Source: Hydrogenophaga taeniospiralis (GTDB taxonomy: Bacteria > Pseudomonadota > Gammaproteobacteria > Burkholderiales > Burkholderiaceae_C). From it: a stretch of 64,000 nucleotides of DNA. The first letter of the stretch is position 1; every line of letters begins with the position of its first letter. The notes under the pieces were generated by a model. The model did not search any database, was not told the DNA's origin, and saw only the letters and a program-made list of their open reading frames with translations. The stretch covers positions 5,211,672 to 5,275,671 of the forward strand of contig NZ_JAHBAG010000001.1 of the NCBI RefSeq assembly GCF_020510445.1. Direction: 5' to 3'. A program made the translations under genes and the position numbers. Positions 33,735-44,151 of the stretch are shown piece by piece.

Positions 33735-34424
33735 ATGGCATTGCAGCTCTACATCGGCAACAAAAACTATTCGTCCTGGTCCATGCGCCCCTGGGTGCTG
33801 ATGACCCAGGCCGGCATTCCGTTCGAAGAAGTCATGGTGCGCTTCGACTCGTTCGCGGCGGACTCGGCGTTCAAGAAGGGCCTGCGCGGCGTCAACCCGG
33901 TGGGCAAGGTGCCGGTGCTGGTGGACGAGGGCTTCGCGGTGTGGGACACGCTGGCGATTGCCGAGTACCTGGCCGAGCGGTTTCCCGACCAGCGGCTCTG
34001 GCCGACGGACCCGAAAGCGCGCGCCCGGGCGCGCAGCGTCTGCGCCGAAATGCACAGCGGCTTTGGCTCGCTGCGCAGCCACTGCCCGATGAACATCGAA
34101 GCCTCGCTGCCCGACACCGGCCGGCTGATCTGGCGCGACCAGGCCGGCGTGCGCGCCGACGTGGCGCGGCTGTGCGGCCTGTGGGGCGAGCTGCTGGCGG
34201 CGCAACCCGAAGGTGCCCTGCTGTTCGGTGATTTCAGCATCGCCGACGCTTACTTCGCGCCGGTGTGCATGCGCATCAAGACCTATGGCCTGCCCCTGCC
34301 CGCCGACCTGCAGGCCTATGTGGACCGTGTGTCCGCGCTGCCGGGGGTGAAGGCCTGGATCGACGGCGCGCTGGCCGAACACGACTTCCTGGATTTCGAA
34401 GAGCCCTACCGCCTGGGGCGCTGA
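33735..34424 (+). CDS. Glutathione S-transferase family protein
   Basis: The protein has 229 residues. The N-terminal thioredoxin-like GST domain reads LYIGNKNYSSWSMRPWVLM with Ser in the active-site helix and the cis-Pro segment GKVPVLVDEG, followed by DTLAIAEYLAERFP. The helical C-terminal domain contains FSIADAYFAPV. The SxxxSWSMRPW form is typical of bacterial zeta/theta-like GSTs of unknown substrate. AAGGAGA at 33719-33725 supports the start. It is a single-gene unit. Confidence 0.9.
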   Translation: MALQLYIGNKNYSSWSMRPWVLMTQAGIPFEEVMVRFDSFAADSAFKKGLRGVNPVGKVPVLVDEGFAVWDTLAIAEYLAERFPDQRLWPTDPKARARARSVCAEMHSGFGSLRSHCPMNIEASLPDTGRLIWRDQAGVRADVARLCGLWGELLAAQPEGALLFGDFSIADAYFAPVCMRIKTYGLPLPADLQAYVDRVSALPGVKAWIDGALAEHDFLDFEEPYRLGR

Positions 34425-34451
34425 GCGGTCATCGGGCCAAAAGGAATGACC

Positions 34452-35345
34452 ATGGACATCACGGTTCACACCGTCAACGCCTTCGCCGACGACCAGGCCG
34501 GGTCGGCCATCGGGGGCAACCCCGCCGGGGTCGTGCTGGCCGCCAACGGGCTCGGTGCCGCCCAGCGCCAGGCGCTCGCCGCGCGCCTGGGGTTGTCCGA
34601 GACCGTTTTCGTCAGCGCATCGGCGAGCGCTTCGCGTCGGCTGGAATTCTTCACCCCGACCCGACAGATCCCCCACTGCGGCCACGCCACCATCGCCGCC
34701 TTCTGGCTGATGCAGCACCTGGGGCAGTTGCGCGACGGGGTGCACAGCAAGGAAACCATCGACGGCCAGCGCGCCATCCTCATCGAGGGCGCGCGCGTGG
34801 CCATGGAACAAAGCGCGCCCACGTACACCGAGCTGGCCACGGACGCCCAGTTGCAGCAGGTACTGGACGCCCTGCAACTGCAGGCCGACGACCTGATCGC
34901 CGGGCCGCCGCCCGCGGTGGTGCACACGGGCAACGCCTTCCTGGTGGTGGGCGTGCGCAGCCGTGAGCGCCTGGCCGCCATCCAGCCCCAACTGGAGCGG
35001 ATTCACCACCTCAGCGATGCCCATGACCTGATCGGGTTGTATGTGTTCTGCCTGCAGCCCGACCTGCCGGGTCGCCACGCGGCGGCGCGCATGTTCGCGC
35101 CGCGCTATGGCATCGACGAAGAAGCGGCCACCGGCATGGCCGCCGGGCCGCTGGCCTGCTGGCTGCACGACCGGCTGGGCATGGCCCAAACCCGCTTCGT
35201 GCTGGAACAGGGCCGCCTCATGCCCCACCCGTCCCCCAGCCTGATCGACGTGTCGCTGGAAATCGGCTCCGCGGGCATTCAACGCCTGTGGGCCGGCGGC
35301 ACGGCACGCCTGACCCGGACGCAGCAACTTTCCCTCAACGCCTGA
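34452..35345 (+). CDS. PhzF family isomerase-like protein
   Basis: This 297-residue PhzF-family protein is related to diaminopimelate epimerase. Marks are VHTVNAFADDQ...GGNPAGVVL, the catalytic-type segment LSETVFV, RRLEFFTPTRQIPHCGHATIAAFWLM (read in parts) and the second-half MFAPRYGIDEEAATGMAAGPLACWL. ATG 34452 is chosen over 34446 because AAGGA (34441-34445) is then at usable spacing. The substrate is unknown. It lies 27 bases after the GST gene, so the two may be co-transcribed. Confidence 0.9.
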   Translation: MDITVHTVNAFADDQAGSAIGGNPAGVVLAANGLGAAQRQALAARLGLSETVFVSASASASRRLEFFTPTRQIPHCGHATIAAFWLMQHLGQLRDGVHSKETIDGQRAILIEGARVAMEQSAPTYTELATDAQLQQVLDALQLQADDLIAGPPPAVVHTGNAFLVVGVRSRERLAAIQPQLERIHHLSDAHDLIGLYVFCLQPDLPGRHAAARMFAPRYGIDEEAATGMAAGPLACWLHDRLGMAQTRFVLEQGRLMPHPSPSLIDVSLEIGSAGIQRLWAGGTARLTRTQQLSLNA

Positions 35346-35389
35346 AGAACCTCACCCCCGGCCACCGAAGGCCCGGGCGGACACCCACC

Positions 35390-35695
35390 ATGATCACCTG
35401 CTACCTGCGCTACATCATCGACCCCACCAAGCTCAAGGAATTCGAGCACTACGGCAAGCTCTGGATTCCGCTCGTCGAAAAATTCGGCGGGCAGCACCAT
35501 GGCTATTTCCTGCCCTCGGAGGGCGCGAACAACGTGGCGCTGGCCCTGTTCAGCTTCCCCAGCCTGGCCCTCTACGAAAGCTACCGCGCCCGCTCCTTCG
35601 AAGACCCGGACTGCCAGGCCGCGTTCCGCTACGCCGAGGAAACACGCTGCATCCTCAGCTACGAACGCAGCTTCTTCAGACCCGTGTTCGCCTGA
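35390..35695 (+). CDS. NIPSNAP family protein
   Basis: The 101-residue protein has a dimeric alpha/beta-barrel fold with the family opening MITCYLRYIIDPTKLKEFEHYGKLWIPLVEKFGGQHHGYFLPSEG (read in parts) and the later YESYRARSFEDPDC. NIPSNAP proteins have no firmly assigned bacterial activity. It lies 44 bases after the PhzF gene and 37 before cca, which suggests a loose operon. Confidence 0.85.
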   Translation: MITCYLRYIIDPTKLKEFEHYGKLWIPLVEKFGGQHHGYFLPSEGANNVALALFSFPSLALYESYRARSFEDPDCQAAFRYAEETRCILSYERSFFRPVFA

Positions 35696-35732
35696 GCATC
35701 ACCGCGCCCGTCGGCGCCCTACACTTGGCGCC

Positions 35733-37022
35733 ATGGAGATCTACCTTGTTGGCGGCGCGGTGCGCGACGCCCTGATGAGCCCCGAAAACGCCGCATCCGG
35801 GCCGTCCCACGTGGACCGCGACTGGGTCGTGGTCGGCGCCACGCCCGAGGCCATGGTGCAACAGGGCTTCCTGCCCGTGGGGCGCGACTTCCCGGTGTTC
35901 CTGCACCCGCAGACGCGCGAGGAATACGCGCTCGCCCGCACCGAGCGCAAGACCGCGCCGGGCTACCGCGGCTTCGCCTTCCACACCGAACCGGGCGTCA
36001 CGCTCGAGGACGACCTGGCGCGGCGCGACCTCACCATCAACGCCATGGCGGTGACCCAGGCCGAAGCCGACGACCCGACCGGCGCCCGGCTGATCGACCC
36101 CTACGGTGGCCAGAGCGACCTGCGCGATCGGGTGCTGCGCCACGTGACCCATTCCTTCGCCGAGGACCCGGTGCGCATCCTGCGGCTGGCGCGTTTCGCG
36201 GCCCGCTTCCCCGACTTTTCCGTGGCGCCCGAAACCCTGGCCCTGATGCGGCAGATGGTGGAGCACGGCGAGGTGGACCACCTGGTGGCCGAACGCGTCT
36301 GGCAGGAGCTCGCGCGCGGCCTCATGGAGCAGCGGCCCAGCCGCATGTTCGAGGTGCTGCGCGCATGCGGTGCGCTGCAGCGCCTGCTACCCGAGGTGGA
36401 ACGGCTCTGGGGCGTGCCGCAGCGCGCCGACTACCACCCCGAGATCGACACCGGCGTGCACCTGATGATGGTGCTGGACATGAGCGCGCGCCTGGGCGCT
36501 TCGCTGCCCGTGCGCTTTGCCTGCCTGTGCCACGACCTGGGCAAGGGCACGACGCCGGCCGACGTGTTGCCGCGCCACATCGACCACGAGTCGCGCAGCG
36601 CGGAGCTGCTCAAGGGTGTGTGCGAGCGCCTGCGCGTGCCGGTGGAATGCCGGGAACTGGCCGACGTGGTGGCCCGCGAACACGGCCATCTGCACCGCAG
36701 CCTGGACCTGGGCGCCGCGGCCCGGGTGCGCCTGCTGGAGCGCTGCGACGCGTTCCGCAAACCGGCGCGCTTCGAGGACATCGTGCTGGCCTGCGAATGC
36801 GATGCACGCGGGCGCCTGGGCCACTTCGACGACGCCTACCCGCAGCGGGAATGGCTGCTCACGGCCCTGGCCGCGGCCCGCGCGGTGAGCACCCCGGCCA
36901 TCGCCGCCCACGCCCAGTCGCTGGGGCTTTCGGGTCCGCAGGTCGGTGCCCTGATCCACCAGGCGCGGGTGGCGGCGGTGGCCGCCGCGAACGACCACAC
37001 GGACGGCGCCGCCCCGACCTGA
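35733..37022 (+). CDS. cca: Multifunctional CCA-adding enzyme
   Basis: This enzyme adds or repairs the 3' CCA end of tRNAs. It has the class II nucleotidyltransferase start YLVGGAVRD (residues 4-12), catalytic acids DRD at 28-30, the RRDLTINAMA motif and EDPVRILRLARFAARF. The C-terminal HD domain with His267-Asp268 (CHDLGKG) indicates the multifunctional form with phosphatase/phosphodiesterase activity seen in gamma and beta proteobacteria. Length 429 is normal. The last 15 residues are Ala-rich. Confidence 0.94.
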   Translation: MEIYLVGGAVRDALMSPENAASGPSHVDRDWVVVGATPEAMVQQGFLPVGRDFPVFLHPQTREEYALARTERKTAPGYRGFAFHTEPGVTLEDDLARRDLTINAMAVTQAEADDPTGARLIDPYGGQSDLRDRVLRHVTHSFAEDPVRILRLARFAARFPDFSVAPETLALMRQMVEHGEVDHLVAERVWQELARGLMEQRPSRMFEVLRACGALQRLLPEVERLWGVPQRADYHPEIDTGVHLMMVLDMSARLGASLPVRFACLCHDLGKGTTPADVLPRHIDHESRSAELLKGVCERLRVPVECRELADVVAREHGHLHRSLDLGAAARVRLLERCDAFRKPARFEDIVLACECDARGRLGHFDDAYPQREWLLTALAAARAVSTPAIAAHAQSLGLSGPQVGALIHQARVAAVAAANDHTDGAAPT

Positions 37023-37126
37023 ACAGCGGATCACCGCAACGTCAAGTCCGGCGCCAGTCCCGCACACCGACGGGGGGAAATGCGCGACATTTGTCACACC
37101 CCACCCGGGTCTGTTACGGTCGGCGG

Positions 37127-37858
37127 GTGATCAACACCTTGCCCATGCTGCTGACCACCCGGTCGGCCCTGTTTCTCGATTTCGACGGCACGCTCGCCGA
37201 ACTGGCCCCCCGCCCCGACGCGGTGGTGGTCACCCGCGAGCTGCTGAGCCTGCTGGAGCGGCTGCGCGAGCGGCTCGATGGCGCGCTGGCGCTGGTGACC
37301 GGGCGCGCCCAGGCCGACATCGAACCCCTGATCGCCCCGCTGCACCTGCCCGCGGCTTTCGAGCACGGCGCGGTGCGCCGTTCCGCCTCGGGCGCCACCA
37401 CGCGGGCACGCAGCCCCGAGCTCGGCCCCGCGCTGGCCGTGGCGCAGGCCCTGGCGGCGCGCCACTCGGGCCTGCTGGTGGAACACAAGCTCACCGCCCT
37501 GGCCCTGCACTTTCGCGCCGCACCGCAGCTGGAGGCCGAATGCACCGCCGCCATGAGCGCGGCGATCCGACACGACCCGGGCCTGCAGCTGCTGCGCGGC
37601 AAGGCCGTGGTGGAGGTCAAGTCCGCCAGCGTCGGCAAGGGCCTGGCCATCGCCGCGTTCATGGCCGAGCCGCCGTTTGCCGGCCGACTGCCCCTGTTCG
37701 CGGGCGACGACGTGACCGACGAACCCGGTTTCGACGCGGTCCAGCGGCTGGGCGGCGCGGGCATCAAGGTGGGCAGCGGTGATACTTGCGCCCGGCACCG
37801 CATCGCCCACCCGCAGGCCCTGCAGCGCTGGTTGTCCGACACCGCCGAAACCCTCTAG
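37127..37858 (+). CDS. otsB: Trehalose-6-phosphate phosphatase
   Basis: OtsB dephosphorylates trehalose-6-phosphate. The HAD nucleophile motif is FLDFDGTLAEL (Asp18 and Asp20 from this start); motif IV is FAGDDVTDEPGF, and the cap and conserved VEVKSASVGKG lysine region are present. GTG 37127 is used; ATG 37145 is a slightly shorter alternative. It opens a trehalose locus continuing with a GH15 enzyme and otsA. Confidence 0.93.
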   Translation: MINTLPMLLTTRSALFLDFDGTLAELAPRPDAVVVTRELLSLLERLRERLDGALALVTGRAQADIEPLIAPLHLPAAFEHGAVRRSASGATTRARSPELGPALAVAQALAARHSGLLVEHKLTALALHFRAAPQLEAECTAAMSAAIRHDPGLQLLRGKAVVEVKSASVGKGLAIAAFMAEPPFAGRLPLFAGDDVTDEPGFDAVQRLGGAGIKVGSGDTCARHRIAHPQALQRWLSDTAETL

Positions 37859-37865
37859 CCACCCC

Positions 37866-39701
37866 ATGAGCACCAACACCCCAACGCCCCCACTCAATGG
37901 CGACGGCTTCGCAGCCCCCGCCCCGTCCTCCCTCTCACTGGGCGTGGTGGGCAACTGCGCCTTCAGCGCCCTGATCGACCCCCACGGGCGCGTGGTCTGG
38001 AGCTGCCTGCCGCGTTTCGACGGCGACCCCGTGTTCCACGCGCTGCTCGGCGGCGAAGCGCCCGCCGGGGCGTTCGCCATCGAACTGGAGCACCTGGCCG
38101 AGGCGCGCCAGCGCTACGAGCCCAACACCGCGGTGCTGGTCACCGAGCTCTGGGACCGCGACGGCCAGGGCATCGCCATCACCGACTTCGCACCCCGCTT
38201 CCTCTCGCGCGGGCGCTATTTCCGGCCCACCATGCTGGTGCGCCGCGTGCGCCCGCTCAAGGGCGCGCCCCGCATCCGGGTGAGCCTGGCGCCGCGCTTC
38301 AATTGGGGCGCCCAGGAGCCCGTCATCACCTCGGGCAGCAACCACATCCGCTACGTGGGCGAGGAGCAGACGCTGCGGCTGCACACCGACGCCTCCATCT
38401 CCCACGTGCTGAGTCGCCAGCCGTTCCTGCTCACGCGCGAACTCAACTTCCTGCTCGGCCCCGACGAGACCCTGGAAGGCGGCGTCGGCGACACCGCGCG
38501 GCATTTCGAGCAGGAAACCGTGTCCTACTGGCTCGGCTGGAGCCAGCGCCTGGCGCTGCCGCTGGAATGGCAGGACGCGGTGATCCGCGCCGCCATCACG
38601 CTCAAGCTCTCGATGTTCGAGGACACCGGCGCCATCGTCGCGGCCATGACCACCAGCATCCCGGAGGCCCCGGGCACGCAACGCAACTGGGACTACCGCT
38701 ACTGCTGGCTGCGCGACGCGTTCTTCGTGGTGCGCGCGCTCAACAGCCTGTCCGAGGTCGGCACCATGGAAGACTACCTGCGCTGGCTGTCCAACGTGGT
38801 GGTGGGCGCCAACGGCGGCCACGTGCAGCCGCTGTTCGGCATCGGGATGGAGCGCGAGCTGACCGAGCGCATCAGCGAACGGCTCCCGGGCTACCGCGGC
38901 ATGGGCCCGGTGCGCGTGGGCAACCAGGCGTTCGAGCACTTCCAGCACGACGTGTACGGAAACATCGTGCTCGGTGCGGCCCAGGCGTTTCACGACCGGC
39001 GCCTGCTCAACCCGGCGGGCCTGGCCGAGTTCGAGCGGCTGGAAACGGTCGGCGAAAAGGCGGTGCGCATCTTCGACCAGCCCGACGCCGGCATGTGGGA
39101 GCTGCGCACGCGGGCCCGTGTGCACACCTCCTCGGCGTTGATGTGCTGGGCCGCCTGCGACCGGCTGTCCAAGATCGCGCACACCCTGCAGCAGGCAGAG
39201 CGCGCCGCCTACTGGCAGAAACACGCCGAAGGCATGCGCGCGCGCATCCTGCGCGAATCGTGGAGCGAGGAGCGCCAGGCCTTTGCCGAGAGCTTCGGCG
39301 GACGCGACCTCGACGCCAGCGTGCTGCTGATGGCCGAAGTCGGCTTCATCGACCCGATGGACCCACGCTTCGTCGCCACCCTCGACGCGCTGGAGAAACA
39401 CCTGTGCGACGGCCCCTACATGCGGCGCTACGAGGCGGCCGACGATTTCGGCAAGCCCGAGACCGCGTTCAACATCTGCACCTTCTGGCGCATCGACGCG
39501 CTTGCGCGCATCGGCCGCGTGGAAGAAGCGCGCGCTATTTTTGAGACCATGCTCAAGGCGCGCAACCCGCTGGGCATCCTCTCCGAAGACACCCACGCCA
39601 CCACCGGCGAGATGTGGGGCAACTACCCGCAGACCTATTCGATGGTGGGCATCATCAACGCGGCCGTGCGCCTCTCGGCGGCCTGGGACACCGTGATATG
39701 A
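37866..39701 (+). CDS. Glycoside hydrolase family 15 protein (glucoamylase/trehalase-like)
   Basis: This 611-residue protein has an N-terminal beta domain (LGVVGNCAFSALIDPHGRVVWSCLPRFDGDPVF, read in parts) and a C-terminal alpha/alpha barrel with NWDYRYCWLRDAFFVVRAL and LSEDTHATTGEMWGNYPQTYSMVGIINAA, the GH15 active-site segments. Bacterial GH15 enzymes next to otsA and otsB may act as trehalases or on alpha-glucans; which one is not decided by sequence. It starts eight bases after otsB, so it is co-transcribed. No signal peptide is seen, so it is cytoplasmic. Confidence 0.9.
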   Translation: MSTNTPTPPLNGDGFAAPAPSSLSLGVVGNCAFSALIDPHGRVVWSCLPRFDGDPVFHALLGGEAPAGAFAIELEHLAEARQRYEPNTAVLVTELWDRDGQGIAITDFAPRFLSRGRYFRPTMLVRRVRPLKGAPRIRVSLAPRFNWGAQEPVITSGSNHIRYVGEEQTLRLHTDASISHVLSRQPFLLTRELNFLLGPDETLEGGVGDTARHFEQETVSYWLGWSQRLALPLEWQDAVIRAAITLKLSMFEDTGAIVAAMTTSIPEAPGTQRNWDYRYCWLRDAFFVVRALNSLSEVGTMEDYLRWLSNVVVGANGGHVQPLFGIGMERELTERISERLPGYRGMGPVRVGNQAFEHFQHDVYGNIVLGAAQAFHDRRLLNPAGLAEFERLETVGEKAVRIFDQPDAGMWELRTRARVHTSSALMCWAACDRLSKIAHTLQQAERAAYWQKHAEGMRARILRESWSEERQAFAESFGGRDLDASVLLMAEVGFIDPMDPRFVATLDALEKHLCDGPYMRRYEAADDFGKPETAFNICTFWRIDALARIGRVEEARAIFETMLKARNPLGILSEDTHATTGEMWGNYPQTYSMVGIINAAVRLSAAWDTVI

Positions 39702-39792
39702 GGCCCCCCCCGCAGCGCCTGCGGCGCTTACCCCCCGAGGGGCAACACCTGCGGCCCGGCAAAGCCGGTTCCGCGGTGTTCTGGGCTGGCGC
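39701..39792 (+). repeat. Intergenic palindromic repeat, family B, between GH15 and otsA
   Basis: Blocks CCCCGCAGCGCCTGCGGCGC, CCCCCGAGGGGCAACACCTG, CGGCCCGGCAAAGCCGGTTCC and GCGGTGTTCTGGG fit the family. Its position inside the trehalose operon means it would be transcribed as a hairpin between GH15 and otsA. Confidence 0.75.
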
Positions 39793-39819
39793 TGCTGCCA
39801 TCGTTGCGGGTCATCACTC

Positions 39820-41202
<1,383 letters not shown>

Positions 41203-41262
41203 AACCCCCTGGCGGATCGGGGCCGGCTGTGCCACGATGTGGCGCTCAGACCGCCCGTCGCC

Positions 41263-41673
41263 ATGGCCGCCCGCAACCCGCTCAACCGAACGCTCGCCGA
41301 GGGCATCGCGCGCGTGGGTTTTCGCAAGTGGTACGCCCGCGAACTGCTCAGCAGCCACGCCCACATGGCGCTGGCCCTGTTCGCCGCGGTGGCGCTGATC
41401 GCCAGCTTCGAGGCTTTCCACGGCGCCAGCGCGGGCGAAAAGCTGCTCAACACCGCCTTCGTGCTGGTGAGCGCCGGCATCACCCTGTGGGCGCTGCGGC
41501 GTTACCTGTACCTGCTGATGCACGCCGAAGAAATGGCCAACCAGGCCAACTGCCCGCAGTGCAAGGCCTATGGCCTGCTGCGCCTGCAGGACAGCACGCC
41601 GGACCGCCATGCCCGCCTGGTGCCGGTGTGCTGCAAGCGCTGCGAGTTCCGCTGGAACATCGAAGAGGAGTGA
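41263..41673 (+). CDS. Small membrane protein with C-terminal zinc ribbon
   Basis: I do not recognise this 136-residue protein. It has two hydrophobic segments (about 42-58 and 68-86, with ALFAAVALIASFEAF in the first and AFVLVSAGITLWAL in the second). A cytoplasmic zinc-ribbon-like end follows, with CPQC near 105 and CCKRC near 129. The N terminus is basic. ATG 41263 is chosen over the GTG at 41239. It lies alone between otsA and the repeat array. A role cannot be inferred, but the four-cysteine ribbon suggests metal binding or protein contact. Confidence 0.72.
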   Translation: MAARNPLNRTLAEGIARVGFRKWYARELLSSHAHMALALFAAVALIASFEAFHGASAGEKLLNTAFVLVSAGITLWALRRYLYLLMHAEEMANQANCPQCKAYGLLRLQDSTPDRHARLVPVCCKRCEFRWNIEEE

Positions 41674-41679
41674 AAAGGA

Positions 41680-41961
41680 GCCCCCACGCTCCGCCGCTGC
41701 GCGGGTCGCTGCCCCCCGAGGGGGCTGTTTCACCTTGGGGCGGCCCGGCGGTGAAACCTCGCCCCCACGCTCCGCCGCTGCGCGGGTCGCTGCCCCCCCG
41801 AGGGGGCTGTTTCACCTTGGGGCGGCCCGGCGGTGAAACCTCGCCCCCACGCCCCGCCGCTGCGCGGGTCGCTGCCCCCCGAGGGGGCTGGGCCTGCCTT
41901 GGGGCGGCCCGGCGGCTGGCCCTTCGCCCCACGCTCCACCGCCGCGCGGGTCGCTGCCCCC
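41680..41961 (+). repeat. Tandem array of family A GC-rich repeats
   Basis: Three near-identical head-to-tail units of 81-83 bases (41680-41760, 41761-41842, 41843-41925) and a partial fourth (41926-41961) fill the gap. Each unit has GCCCCCACGCTCCGCCGCTG, CGCGGGTCGCTGCCCCC, GAGGGGGCTG and CCTTGGGGCGGCCCGGCGG. Units one and two are almost identical; unit three diverges at its right end (GGGCCTG replaces TTTCA). No gene is present in this 311-base gap. Confidence 0.85.
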
Positions 41962-41984
41962 GCCAGCCCGGATAAACTGGCCAC

Positions 41985-42692
41985 ATGGCTCACCTGCTGA
42001 TTGTTGAAGATGACGAACTCCTGCGCGACGGGCTCAGTGCCCAGCTGATGCAGGCCGGACACCGCGTTGCCACCGCGCAAGACGGCAATGCTGCGCTGCA
42101 GATGCTGCAGTCAACCGCGTTTGAAGGCGTGGTGCTCGATCTGGGTCTGCCCCACATCGACGGCCTGACGGTGCTGCGCCGCCTGCGCGAGCGCCTGCCC
42201 GCGCTGCCGGTGCTGATCCTCACCGCGCGCGACGGCATTGAAGACCGGGTCGAAGGCCTCAACGCCGGCGCCGACGACTACCTGACCAAACCCTTCAACC
42301 GCGACGAACTGCTGGCCCGCCTGCAGTCCATGCTGCGCCGCGCCAGCCTGCCCGCGTTCGGCCCGCCCAGCCCCGCCCCGGCGCCCGGATCGGGCGTCGG
42401 CAATCTGCGGCTGGACCCCCTGCTGCCGCGCGCCTGGCTGGGCAACGAGGCGATCGATCTGACCCAGCGCGAATGGGTGCTGCTCGACCTGCTGGTGCGC
42501 CACAGCGGCCGGGTGGTCAGCCGTGAAGACGTGCTGGCGGCCTGGCAGTCCGAGCCGAGCGAGGCGGGTGGCGTGGCCTCGAACGCGCTGGAGGTGTATG
42601 TGCACCGGCTGCGCCGCAAGCTCGCGGGCTCGACCCTGAACATCCGCAACATCCGCGGTCTGGGCTACATGCTGGAGGCGGCCAACGCCTGA
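41985..42692 (+). CDS. OmpR family response regulator
   Basis: The protein has 235 residues. The receiver domain has acidic residues Glu8-Asp9-Asp10, phosphoacceptor Asp52 in VVLDLGLPHIDG and the LTKPF lysine near 103. The C-terminal winged helix includes LTQREWVLLDLLVRHSGRVVSREDVL and the YVHRLRRKL recognition region. It resembles QseB/TctD-type regulators. The sensor kinase gene follows after 14 bases. Possible targets include the sugar transporter across the convergent border, by analogy to GltR-GtrS of Pseudomonas, but this is inference. Confidence 0.92.
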   Translation: MAHLLIVEDDELLRDGLSAQLMQAGHRVATAQDGNAALQMLQSTAFEGVVLDLGLPHIDGLTVLRRLRERLPALPVLILTARDGIEDRVEGLNAGADDYLTKPFNRDELLARLQSMLRRASLPAFGPPSPAPAPGSGVGNLRLDPLLPRAWLGNEAIDLTQREWVLLDLLVRHSGRVVSREDVLAAWQSEPSEAGGVASNALEVYVHRLRRKLAGSTLNIRNIRGLGYMLEAANA

Positions 42693-42706
42693 GCGCGGCG
42701 CCAGCC

Positions 42707-44071
42707 ATGGGTGAACCCTCCCGCCTCTCGCTGCGCCGCCAGCTGCTGCTGTGGTTGCTGCTGCCCCAACTGGTGCTCTGGGCCGGCGGGGGCCTGCTGG
42801 CGTACCGTTTTGCGCTGACCTACGCCGAAAAAGGCATCGACCAGTCGCTCACGCAGTCGGTGCGGGCGCTGGCGCGCCAGGTCAAGCCCATCGGCTCAGG
42901 GCTGCTGATCGACTTCCCCCGGGCCGCACAGGACGTGCTGGAGCAGGACCCGAACGACCGCATCAGTTACATGGTGTCGTCGCCGCCGGGCCAGTTCCTG
43001 CTGGGTAACCAGCACCTGCCGCCGCCGCCCACGGCGCCCAGCGGCGAGAACGAACCGCTGTTCTACGGCGGCCTGCTCGACGGCAAGCCCCTGCGCATCG
43101 TCGCGCTGGACGTGAGCTACGGCGCGGAGGACGCCCGCCAGACCCTGCGCGTGCAGGTGGCCAAGGGCACGGCGCTGCAGCAGCGCATCGCCCGCGAGCT
43201 GGTGGCCGACATGCTCGCCCCGCTGCTGGCACTGGGCGTGCTGCTGAGCCTGCTGGTGTACGGGGGCATCCAGCGCGGCCTGACGCCGCTGACCAAACTC
43301 ACCGCCCAGCTGGAAAACCGATCGGTCAACGCGCTCTCGCCCATCGGCATGACCCAGGCCCCGAGCGAGGTGCACGCGCTGGTACAGGCCATCAATGGGC
43401 TGCTCGACGAGGTGGCGCGCAGCGTGCACCAGGAAAAGCGCTTCATCAACGACGCCGCCCACCAGCTGCGCACGCCGCTGGCCGGGCTGATCAGCCAGGT
43501 GGAGCTGGCCCAGCGCGACACCAGCGAACCCGTGCTCCTGGAGCGGTTGCGCAAGGTGCACACCGGTGCCGAACGCAGCGCACGCCTGGTGCACCAGCTG
43601 CTGACGCTGGCGCGCACCGAAACCCAGGCCCGCCGCGAGCCGCTGGACCTGGCCGCGCTGGCGCGCGAGGTGGCGCGCGAGTGGACGCCACGCGCGCTGG
43701 CCGCGGGCATGGACCTGGGCTACGAGGGGGAAGAGCATCTGCGCATCGAAGGCGATGATCTGCAGTTGCGCGAGGCCCTGAGCAACCTGATCGACAACGC
43801 GCTGCGCTACACGCCGCGCGGCAGCACGATCACGCTGCGCGTGGACCACGGGCCCGAGGGCGCGCGGCTGGCGGTGGAAGACGACGGCCCGGGACTGAAC
43901 CCCGAGGACATGGCCCATGTGTTCCAGCGCTTCTGGCGCGGCAGCCAGCTGCCCGGCGGCTGCGGCCTGGGCCTGGCCATCGTGCAGGAAATCGCCCACC
44001 GCCACGGCGGCGAGGCCCGGGTGGAGCAGCTCAAGCCGCAGGGGTTGCGGATCGAGCTGCGGCTGGGTTGA
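42707..44071 (+). CDS. Sensor histidine kinase (TctE/QseC type)
   Basis: The protein has 454 residues. A first membrane segment (about 16-35, LLLWLLLPQLVLWAGGGLLAYRF) is followed by a periplasmic 2CSK-N-type sensor domain and a second membrane segment near 168-187 (LLALGVLLSLLVYGG). The H-box INDAAHQLRTPLAGL carries the phosphorylated His, and the ATPase domain has the N-box LSNLIDNALRY, DDGPGL and GLGLAIV. It is the partner of the preceding response regulator. The sensed ligand is unknown; family members often sense carboxylates or sugars. Confidence 0.92.
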   Translation: MGEPSRLSLRRQLLLWLLLPQLVLWAGGGLLAYRFALTYAEKGIDQSLTQSVRALARQVKPIGSGLLIDFPRAAQDVLEQDPNDRISYMVSSPPGQFLLGNQHLPPPPTAPSGENEPLFYGGLLDGKPLRIVALDVSYGAEDARQTLRVQVAKGTALQQRIARELVADMLAPLLALGVLLSLLVYGGIQRGLTPLTKLTAQLENRSVNALSPIGMTQAPSEVHALVQAINGLLDEVARSVHQEKRFINDAAHQLRTPLAGLISQVELAQRDTSEPVLLERLRKVHTGAERSARLVHQLLTLARTETQARREPLDLAALAREVAREWTPRALAAGMDLGYEGEEHLRIEGDDLQLREALSNLIDNALRYTPRGSTITLRVDHGPEGARLAVEDDGPGLNPEDMAHVFQRFWRGSQLPGGCGLGLAIVQEIAHRHGGEARVEQLKPQGLRIELRLG

Positions 44072-44108
44072 AGCGGGGTGCCGGGAGGAGAGAGAGCCCG
44101 CACCCCTG

Positions 44109-44129
44109 ACCTCTCCCAGGGGGAGAGGG
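44109..44129. terminator. Hairpin between convergent sensor kinase and sugar transporter genes
   Basis: CCTCTCCC-AGG-GGGAGAGG forms an 8-bp perfect stem in the 80-base convergent gap. It lacks a T-run, so termination strength is uncertain. It may instead be one of the CCTCTCCC/GGGAGAGG elements scattered in Burkholderiales genomes. Confidence 0.4.
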
Positions 44130-44151
44130 TAGAGAGCATGAGCCTGGCGGA

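Noticed and set aside
41680..41961. CRISPR-like interpretation of the tandem array
   Set aside because: Units are contiguous, about 82 bases, without unique spacers, and no cas genes are nearby.
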